The position numbers were made by a program, and so were the translations under genes. Shown piece after piece: positions 1-4,814 of a DNA stretch of 5,014 nucleotides. Location: assembly GCA_031286555.1 (NCBI GenBank), contig JAITUD010000115.1, positions 1 through 5,014 on the forward strand, in the 5' to 3' direction. This DNA comes from Microbacterium sp. (GTDB lineage Bacteria; Actinomycetota; Actinomycetes; Actinomycetales; Microbacteriaceae). Within the stretch, counting starts at the first letter, position 1. Every line of letters begins with the position of its first letter. A model generated the notes under the pieces. That model saw nothing but the letters and a program-made list of their open reading frames with translations, had not been told where the DNA came from and did not search any database.

Positions 1-599
1 TCGATGTACGGGTGCCCGACGATCTTCAGGTGCGGCCCGTGCGGGCCCCGCAGGATCTGCTCCACCATGCGGGTCTCCTTCGAACCCGGCACCAGGTGGT
101 CGACGAGCACGCCGTATCGACGCTGCGGGGTCGGCGGGGCCTCCGCGAGCAGATCGTCGAGCAGGTCGATACCCTGCAGATACTCGACGACGACACCCTC
201 GTGCCGCAGGTCGGCACCCCACACCTTCTCGACGAGCTCGGCGTCGTGCCGGCCCTCGACCAGGATGCGGCTGGGCAGCGCCGTCCGCGCCCTGCTGTCC
301 GCGACCGCGAAAGAACCCGAGGCGGTGCGCTGCGGACCGGTCGGCTTCGCCGCAGGATGCACCAGGCGCACCGGCTCGCCGTCGATGAGGAACCCGGCCC
401 CGAGCGGGAACATCCGCCGCCGGCCCTTCCAGTCCTCCAGCTCGACCATCCCGGCCTCGATCCGGATCACCGCACCGCAGTACCCGTCGTCGGCGACCTC
501 GACCACCAGATCGGCCTCGGCCGCGACATCCGCGGACTTCTTGAACCCCTGCTCGCGCCAGCCCGCGGCGAGCACATCCGATCCGTACCGGTCTTCCAT
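1..599 (-). CDS. DUF3097 family protein, Toprim-like (N-terminal 199 residues, runs off left edge)
   Basis: The reading frame is open from an ATG at 599-597 to the window edge, and its 199 complete codons are strongly G/C-biased at the third position. The start MEDRYGSDVLAAGWR and the later blocks match my memory of DUF3097, a conserved actinobacterial family of roughly 270-290 residues with no established function, so about a third is missing here. Residues 112-119 read ILVEGRHD, resembling Toprim motif 1 (hydrophobic-VEGxxD). Residues 165-177 (LVDHLVPGSKETR) resemble the second Toprim motif as in RNase M5 (TDPDxPGxxxR), but the second Asp of DxD is Leu169. I infer a degenerate Toprim-type nucleotide- or nucleic-acid-binding fold; enzymatic activity is uncertain. 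It is transcribed divergently from the TPM gene. GGAGG lies only 2 nt before the ATG, too close for a normal ribosome binding site, so translation may be leaderless. Family call is confident; function is unknown. Confidence 0.88.
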   Translation of the reverse strand, partial: MEDRYGSDVLAAGWREQGFKKSADVAAEADLVVEVADDGYCGAVIRIEAGMVELEDWKGRRRMFPLGAGFLIDGEPVRLVHPAAKPTGPQRTASGSFAVADSRARTALPSRILVEGRHDAELVEKVWGADLRHEGVVVEYLQGIDLLDDLLAEAPPTPQRRYGVLVDHLVPGSKETRMVEQILRGPHGPHLKIVGHPYI

Positions 600-606
600 G
601 CCCTCC

Positions 607-612
607 AGGGTA
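607..612 (-). promoter_or_regulatory. Candidate -10 box for a leaderless DUF3097 transcript
   Basis: On the minus strand this reads TACCCT, which fits the actinobacterial TAnnnT pattern. Seven bases separate it from the A of the DUF3097 ATG at 599, so transcription would begin at or next to the start codon. No TTGACA-like -35 is visible at the usual distance. Leaderless genes are common in actinobacteria and typically have this -10-to-ATG spacing. The assignment rests on one hexamer and its position. Confidence 0.4.
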
Positions 613-688
613 TGCGTCGCGCGAGCGCGCTCCGCGCAGGGCGAACGGCGATTGCCTCCCGCCGCTGTCGCCTGTCCGCGCCAGTGCA

Positions 689-694
689 TAGACT
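689..694 (+). promoter_or_regulatory. Candidate -10 box for the TPM-pspA unit
   Basis: The hexamer TAGACT fits TAnnnT. Transcription would begin near 701, giving a leader of about 33 nt that contains the SD at 722-727 and supports translation from 734. The -35 region (about 666-671, TGTCGC) is a poor match to consensus. If correct, this promoter would drive both the TPM gene and pspA, since no convincing promoter is seen between them. Confidence 0.35.
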
Positions 695-721
695 CGTGCC
701 GTGGGGCATGCTCATCGGGGT

Positions 722-727
722 GGAGGG
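722..727 (+). promoter_or_regulatory. Ribosome binding site that sets the TPM gene start
   Basis: GGAGGG lies 6 nt before the ATG at 734, an almost ideal SD. It decides between this ATG and the in-frame GTG at 701, which has no SD and would put a His/Gly-rich stretch in front of the signal peptide. Confidence 0.85.
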
Positions 728-733
728 AGCGGG

Positions 734-2695
734 ATGCGGACTCGCTGGACGGTCATGGTGGGTCTGCTGGTCGCGCTTCTGGGCGCGGGCCTCACCGCCG
801 GTGCGGCATCCGCGACGGACCCGGGGCCGCTCGAACCCGGCGTCTACGTGACCGACACCAGTGACGTCCTCACACCCGCGCAGGAGAAGGCGGCCGAGGC
901 GCGCCTCGCCGAACTCGACAAGCAGACCGGTGTCGGACTGTTCTTCGTCTTCGTGCCGGAGTTCACGAACCCGGGCGTCGACACCGACTGGGTCACGGAG
1001 GCTGCGCGGAGCAACGGGCTGAACGATCATCAGTACCTGATCGCCGTCGCCACCGACACCCGCATGTTCGCGATGGGCGGCAAGACGGACGGCGGCCCGA
1101 TCTCGGTCACCGACCGTGCCCGCGTGACCCAGGCGATGACCCCCTCGCTGAAGCAGAACGACTGGGCCGGCGCGATCGACGCGGCGGCCGACGAGGTGCA
1201 GGACATCGTCGTCGACGGTCCGGCGCGCACCGCACGCGGCTGGACGATCTTCGGCCTGGTCGTGGTCGCCGCCGTCGTGATCCTCGTGGTCGTGCTGCAG
1301 GTGCGCCGCAGTCGCAGGCGGGCGGCGGAGAAGGCGGCCCGTGAGGCGGAGATCGCCGCGCTGTCGCAGCAGGCTTCGATCGCCCTGGTGCGCACCGACG
1401 ACGTCGTGAAGTCCAGCGAACAGGAGATGGAGTACGCGCGAGCGCAGTTCGGCGACGACGCCATCGGCGAGTTCGTCGAGGCGTTGAAGACCGCCCGCAC
1501 CAACCTCGACCAGGCCTTCTCGCTGCAGCAGAAGCTCGACGACGAGATCCCCGACACCGATCAGGAGCGGATCGTCTGGAACCAGACCATCATCCAGCTG
1601 TGCTCCGAGTCGACGCAGTCGCTCGAGGCGCGCAAGGCCGCCTTCGACGAGCTCCGCGAACTCGAGCAGAACGCCCCGGCCGCGCTCGAGAACGTGCGCC
1701 GACTGCGCGCCGCGGCCGGCGCCGAGATCGACCGCGCCGACCAGATCTTCGCCGCACTGGGCACGATGTATGCGCCGTCGGCGATCTCCGCGGTCGCCGA
1801 CAACACCGCTCAGGCGCGGTCGCGCATGGCGTTCACCGACGAGCAGATCCAGGCCGCCGATCAGCAGATCGCCGCCGGGAAGACCGGAGACGCCGCGGTG
1901 TCGATCCGCGCCGCGGAGGGCGCGGTGCAGCAGGCCACCCAGCTGGAGGATGCCGTCGAGCAGCTCTCGAAGGATCTGAAGGCGGCCGACGAGCGCGGGG
2001 CCGCACTCGTCGCCGAGCTGCAGAGTGACGTGCAGACCGCCCAGTCCCTGCCTGATCCGCAAGGACTCGTCGCTCAGACGATCGCCGCGACCACCCAGCA
2101 TCTCTCCGACGCGCAGCGGCTGCTCGGCGGTTCCGGACGCAACCCCGTCGACGCGATGCGGGTGCTGGACGCCGCGAACGCCGTCATCGACCAGACCGTG
2201 CAGCAGGTTCGAGACGAGCAGGCCAGAATCGCACATGCCCGCAGCCTGCTCGGCGGAGCGCTGGAGCGTGCGGACGTGCAAATCTCCGCCGCGGAGAGCT
2301 TCATCCTGAACCGCCGCGGTGCGATCAGCTCCACCGCCCGCACCCGTCTCGCCGAAGCGCAGTCCAACCGCGACCAGGCGCGCCGCATGGCCGACACCGA
2401 CCCGCAGCAGGCCCTCGCGTATGCGCAGCATGCGGATCGGATGGCCGGCGAGGCGCTGCGCCTCGCGCAGAACGACACAGGCTCCTGGGGCGGGGGCGGA
2501 GGCGGTGGCAACGACACCTTCGGCGCCGTGCTCGGCGGCGTGCTGATCGGCCAGCTCCTCGGTGGCGGCAGCAGCCGCAGCGGTGGAGGCTGGGGAGGCG
2601 GGGGCGGCGGCTGGAGCAGCGGCGGAGGCGGAGGCGGCTTCTCCGCCGGGGGCTTCGGCGGAGGCTACTCCGGCACCAGCGGCGGCCGCTTCTGA
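734..2695 (+). CDS. TPM domain membrane protein with long cytoplasmic coiled-coil and Gly-rich tail
   Basis: A 653-residue protein. Residues 1-27 are a signal peptide (basic MRTRW, hydrophobic core, ASA cleavage site before TDP). Residues about 36-160 look like a TPM domain (PF04536; also called TPM_phosphatase, Psb32 and MOLO-1): VYVTDTSDVLTPAQ, then GVGLFFVFVP, and YLIAVATDTRMFAM. A hydrophobic helix at 169-190 is followed by RRSRRR, a positive-inside stop-transfer. Residues 197-580 are almost entirely helical, Ala/Gln/Glu/Arg-rich and coiled-coil-like. The tail 585-653 is Gly-rich, with an internal hydrophobic stretch (594-610) and the terminus SGGRF. The predicted topology places the TPM domain outside and the helical region plus tail inside. 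pspA starts 60 bp downstream, probably in the same operon, which suggests a role in envelope integrity with PspA. TPM domains have been linked to photosystem repair, receptor modulation and phosphatase activity in different proteins, so the biochemical role here is open. No frameshift or truncation is seen. Confidence 0.9.
   Translation: MRTRWTVMVGLLVALLGAGLTAGAASATDPGPLEPGVYVTDTSDVLTPAQEKAAEARLAELDKQTGVGLFFVFVPEFTNPGVDTDWVTEAARSNGLNDHQYLIAVATDTRMFAMGGKTDGGPISVTDRARVTQAMTPSLKQNDWAGAIDAAADEVQDIVVDGPARTARGWTIFGLVVVAAVVILVVVLQVRRSRRRAAEKAAREAEIAALSQQASIALVRTDDVVKSSEQEMEYARAQFGDDAIGEFVEALKTARTNLDQAFSLQQKLDDEIPDTDQERIVWNQTIIQLCSESTQSLEARKAAFDELRELEQNAPAALENVRRLRAAAGAEIDRADQIFAALGTMYAPSAISAVADNTAQARSRMAFTDEQIQAADQQIAAGKTGDAAVSIRAAEGAVQQATQLEDAVEQLSKDLKAADERGAALVAELQSDVQTAQSLPDPQGLVAQTIAATTQHLSDAQRLLGGSGRNPVDAMRVLDAANAVIDQTVQQVRDEQARIAHARSLLGGALERADVQISAAESFILNRRGAISSTARTRLAEAQSNRDQARRMADTDPQQALAYAQHADRMAGEALRLAQNDTGSWGGGGGGGNDTFGAVLGGVLIGQLLGGGSSRSGGGWGGGGGGWSSGGGGGGFSAGGFGGGYSGTSGGRF
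2485..2692 (+). repeat. Low-complexity GGC/GGN tract encoding the Gly-rich tail
   Basis: The 3' end of the TPM gene is a run of Gly codons broken by Ser, Trp, Phe and Tyr codons, giving residues about 585-651. The plus strand is heavily G-rich, with several runs of four or five G. Glycine-rich tails ending in a small-residue/Gly-Arg-aromatic terminus occur in other TPM proteins such as E. coli YgcG, so this is a family feature, not a transferred repeat. Such tracts vary easily in length between strains by slippage. Confidence 0.7.
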
Positions 2696-2741
2696 ACCCG
2701 TACAGCACACACGAACTCGACTCACAGACCCTTCCGTATCG

Positions 2742-2747
2742 AAAGGA
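2742..2747 (+). promoter_or_regulatory. Ribosome binding site of pspA, partly inside a small hairpin
   Basis: AAAGGA lies 8 nt before the ATG at 2756 and fixes the pspA start. Bases 2730-2736 (CCTTCCG) can pair with 2740-2746 (CGAAAGG) across a TAT loop with one C-A mismatch, covering most of the SD. Pairing is 6 of 7, so the hairpin is modest. Confidence 0.75.
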
Positions 2748-2755
2748 AACACACC

Positions 2756-3502
2756 ATGGCCAAGGAATCCATCTTCGGGCGCATCTCCACGCTGGTGAAG
2801 GCGAACATCAACTCGCTCCTCGACTCCGCCGAGGACCCGCAGAAGATGCTCGACCAGCTGGTGCGCGACTACACCAACAACATCGCCGACGCCGAGTCCG
2901 CGATCGCCGAGACCATCGGCAACCTGCGTCTGCTCGAGCGCGACCATGAAGAGGACGTGCGTGCGGCCCAGGAGTGGGGCAACAAGGCTCTCGCTGCCAG
3001 CCGCAAGGCCGACGAGCTCCGCGGGGCGGGCAGCACCGCCGACGCCGACAAGTTCGACAGCCTCGCGAAGATCGCGCTGCAGCGTCAGATCAGCGAGGAG
3101 CGCGACGCCCGCGCCGCCGAGCCGCAGATCGCCGCGCAGACCGAGATCGTCGACAAGCTGAAGAACGGCTTGAACGGCATGAAGGACAAGCTCGGGCAGC
3201 TCAAGGACAAGCGCAGCGAGCTGCTCGCGCGCGCCAAGGTCGCCGAGGCGCAGAACAAGGTGCAGGACGCCGTCAAGCAGATCAACGTGCTCGACCCCAC
3301 CAGCGAGCTGGGCCGGTTCGAGGACAAGATCCGTCGTCAGGAGGCCCTCGCCCAGGGCAAGGCCGAGATCGCGGCATCCACGCTCGACGCCCAGTTCGAG
3401 AGCCTCGAGGACCTCGGCGAGCTCACCGAGGTCGAGGCGCGTCTGGCCGAGCTGAAGGCCGGCGGTTCGCCGAAGCCGCAGGCGGCCATCGAGTCCGAGT
3501 GA
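2756..3502 (+). CDS. pspA: PspA/IM30 family envelope stress protein
   Basis: A 248-residue, soluble, almost entirely helical protein, slightly longer than E. coli PspA (about 222). The N-terminus (residues 1-24, SIFGRISTLVKANINSLLDS) is the amphipathic helix that inserts into the inner leaflet of the membrane. It is followed by the family signature AEDPQKMLDQLVRDY (25-39). Residues 40-175 form the long heptad-rich helical hairpin, with an interruption near 89-97 (RGAGSTADA). Helices around 184-235 follow, then a short polar tail (GGSPKPQAAIESE). PspA/IM30/Vipp1 proteins are ESCRT-III-like: they polymerise on damaged or stressed membranes and preserve the proton-motive force. No PspF-type activator or PspB/PspC gene is in the window, as expected in actinobacteria. 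The TPM membrane protein immediately upstream is the likely partner or anchor. A strong hairpin follows the stop codon. Symbol by family membership; confidence in the family is very high. Confidence 0.96.
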   Translation: MAKESIFGRISTLVKANINSLLDSAEDPQKMLDQLVRDYTNNIADAESAIAETIGNLRLLERDHEEDVRAAQEWGNKALAASRKADELRGAGSTADADKFDSLAKIALQRQISEERDARAAEPQIAAQTEIVDKLKNGLNGMKDKLGQLKDKRSELLARAKVAEAQNKVQDAVKQINVLDPTSELGRFEDKIRRQEALAQGKAEIAASTLDAQFESLEDLGELTEVEARLAELKAGGSPKPQAAIESE

Positions 3503-3506
3503 CACC

Positions 3507-3537
3507 CGGGTGGGCGCCGCGCAGCGGCGCCCACCCG
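3507..3537 (+). terminator. Hairpin terminator after pspA
   Basis: A perfect 14-bp inverted repeat (3507-3520 with 3524-3537, CGGGTGGGCGCCGC and its complement) with a GCA loop begins 4 bp after the pspA stop codon. It is followed by a C-rich, T-poor tail (CTCTCCCCCATC), so it is not a classic U-tract terminator, but strong hairpins without a U-tract are usual in high-GC actinobacteria. It separates the TPM-pspA unit from the ureohydrolase-like unit, and could also protect the 3' end of the mRNA if some readthrough occurs. Confidence 0.8.
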
Positions 3538-3570
3538 CTCTCCCCCATCATCCTGACACCCCCGACTGAC

Positions 3571-4368
3571 ATGACCGACTTCCTGATCGTCCCGCAGTGG
3601 CAGGGCTCCCCCGCCGCGCGGGCCATGCTCCTCACCGACGGAGCCGCCGCCATCGCCGGCGACCTGCCCCGCTCCGCCACCACGACCCTCGACGTCCCCC
3701 TCGAGGCCGGCGAGTCCCTCGGCAGCGGTGTGCACCGTCTGAGTTCGCTGCTGCGGGTGCGCTCCGCCCTGCAGGAGGCCTGGACCGAGGGTGCCGTCGT
3801 GATCGGCGGCGACTGCAGTGTGACCGTCGCCGCCCTCTCCGCGGCCGGCACCTCGGACGTCGCCGTGCTGTGGTGCGACGCGCACCCCGATCTGCACTCC
3901 CCCGACTCCTCGCCGTCCGGCGCGTTCTCCGGCATGGCGCTGCGCGCCGTGCTCGGCGAGGGCGAGGCCCAGGTCGCACTCTCCCCCGGAGTTCCGCGCG
4001 ATCGCGTGGTGACCGTCGGCGTCCGCGCCGTCGACGACGAGGAGCAGGACGAGCTCGACCGGCTCACGTCGCTCACCCCCGAGGACCTCACCCGCGCGGA
4101 TGCCGTGCTCGATGCTATCCGGGCCACCGGCGCCTCCCGGGTCTGGGTGCACATCGACGTCGACGTCATCGACCCCGCAGAGTTCGGCGGCGTCTCCGAG
4201 GCCGCGCCGTTCGGCGCCTCGGCATCCGACCTGATCGCCGCCATCCGCCGGCTCCGCGAGGAGTTCCCCCTCGCCGGCGCGACGATCGCGGGCTTCGCCC
4301 CGCGAACCCCCACGGCGGCCGTCGACGACCTCGGTGCGATCCTGCGGCTGATCGGCGTCCTCGCGTGA
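3571..4368 (+). CDS. Arginase/agmatinase-fold (ureohydrolase family) protein with altered active site
   Basis: A 265-residue protein, the usual size for single-domain ureohydrolases (Mn-dependent hydrolases of arginine, agmatine, formiminoglutamate and related substrates). Metal-site motifs in order: GGDCS (79-83, normally GGDHS), DAHPD (103-107) and HIDVDVIDP (194-202). Five of the six canonical ligands are kept (Asp103, His105, Asp107, Asp196, Asp198); His101 of arginase is Cys82. By alignment to arginase I, the proton-shuttling His141 is Ser120, Asn139 is Ala118, Asn130 is His109, and the guanidinium-binding Glu277 is Gly241 (IAGFAP in place of the usual MEVNP). Asp183 is retained as Asp155. 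So it should bind metal, but probably does not hydrolyse arginine or agmatine. The ATG at 3571 gives a proper family N-terminus (DFLIVPQWQGSP) but has no SD. The next gene overlaps its stop by 4 bp. Family is sure; substrate is unknown. Confidence 0.92.
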   Translation: MTDFLIVPQWQGSPAARAMLLTDGAAAIAGDLPRSATTTLDVPLEAGESLGSGVHRLSSLLRVRSALQEAWTEGAVVIGGDCSVTVAALSAAGTSDVAVLWCDAHPDLHSPDSSPSGAFSGMALRAVLGEGEAQVALSPGVPRDRVVTVGVRAVDDEEQDELDRLTSLTPEDLTRADAVLDAIRATGASRVWVHIDVDVIDPAEFGGVSEAAPFGASASDLIAAIRRLREEFPLAGATIAGFAPRTPTAAVDDLGAILRLIGVLA

Positions 4369-4814
4369 CGGACGACTGGCGCCCGGCCGCCGAGGCCGCC
4401 CTGGCGCGCGGGCGGCGGTTCGACCGTCGCATCCCCTCGTTCCTGCTGCGCTCGCCGATCAGCCGTATCGGCTACTGGTGGGGCACCTCCGTCGGCTTCG
4501 TCTGGGGCTCGCTGTGGAGCACTGGCCCGGTCGAGCGCCGGAACGGACTGTGGGTGTTCCGCGGGCTGCCGAACTGGGCGTTCGCCCGTGGCGGCGTGTG
4601 CGTGGGCGGCTGCTATCTCACCGGCGACCACGCCCCCAGCGAGGCCGTGCTGAAGCACGAAGCCGTGCACAAGGCGCAGTGGCTGCGGTACGGCTTCATG
4701 ATGCCCGTGCTGTACCTGTTCGCAGGGCGCGATGCTCTGCGCAACCGGTTCGAGATCGAGGCGGGCCTCGAGGACGGCGGGTATGTCCGCCGTCAGCGCG
4801 TCAGCAGGCCGTAG
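4365..4814 (+). CDS. Small conserved actinobacterial protein with HExxH zincin-like motif
   Basis: A 149-residue protein starting at GTG 4365, whose GTGA overlaps the stop codon of the ureohydrolase-like gene. No SD is evident, so it is probably translated by coupling. Residues 19-60 contain a Trp/Gly-rich hydrophobic stretch (IGYWWGTSVGFVWGSLW, 35-51), perhaps a peripheral or single membrane segment. Residues 61-86 look like beta strands with CVGGC (79-83). Residues 97-109 are KHEAVHKAQWLRY, a full HExxH metal-binding motif (His98, Glu99, His102) followed by Gln105. A conserved-looking FEIEAGLEDGGY block (129-140) supplies Glu130 or Glu132, about 30 residues on, as a possible third ligand. 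I infer a minimal zincin-like metalloprotein; peptidase activity is not shown. I recall relatives carrying the database name Fe-S oxidoreductase, but two cysteines do not support an iron-sulfur cluster. No signal peptide is seen. The end overlaps the convergent gene by 22 bp. Confidence 0.85.
   Translation: MTDDWRPAAEAALARGRRFDRRIPSFLLRSPISRIGYWWGTSVGFVWGSLWSTGPVERRNGLWVFRGLPNWAFARGGVCVGGCYLTGDHAPSEAVLKHEAVHKAQWLRYGFMMPVLYLFAGRDALRNRFEIEAGLEDGGYVRRQRVSRP

Noticed and set aside
701..733. GTG at 701 as start of the TPM gene
   Set aside because: It has no SD, lies at the predicted transcription start, and would place 11 non-hydrophobic residues before the signal peptide. The ATG at 734 has GGAGGG at ideal spacing.
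4..864. Two long plus-strand frames over the left third of the window (4-864 and 12-851)
   Set aside because: Both lie antisense to the DUF3097 gene, have Arg/Ser/Pro- or Arg/His-rich shadow composition, and run through the intergenic region into the TPM signal peptide.
2487..2690. Gly-codon tract as a mobile or tandem-repeat insertion, or as a G-quadruplex element
   Set aside because: It stays in frame, ends at the natural stop and matches the tail type of the TPM family. Its G runs are irregular and mostly doublets, so a specific quadruplex claim is not supported.
2712..2738. ECF-sigma-like promoter before pspA (CGAACT, 17 nt, CGTA)
   Set aside because: Attractive because PspA is often stress-induced, but both boxes are off consensus, and transcription would begin around 2746, inside the SD, removing part of it from the transcript.
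467..3505. A 1012-codon open frame on the minus strand, antisense to the TPM and pspA genes
   Set aside because: Its translation is Arg/Gly/Leu/Val-rich low complexity with no recognisable domain and spans two well-supported plus-strand genes. Long antisense frames are expected when codons are heavily G/C-ending, because stop codons become rare.
3625..3627. Downstream ATG at 3625 as start of the ureohydrolase-like gene
   Set aside because: It has no SD either, and would remove the DFLIVPQWQGSP segment that matches the first strand and loop of the family.
3571..4368. Naming the ureohydrolase-family gene rocF, speB or hutG
   Set aside because: Key catalytic and substrate-binding residues of those enzymes are replaced, and no arginine, polyamine or histidine pathway gene is nearby.
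4599..4613. CVGGC as half of an iron-sulfur or thioredoxin-type site in the HExxH protein
   Set aside because: Only two cysteines exist in the whole protein and the spacing is CxxxC, which fits neither a thioredoxin CxxC nor a four-Cys cluster.
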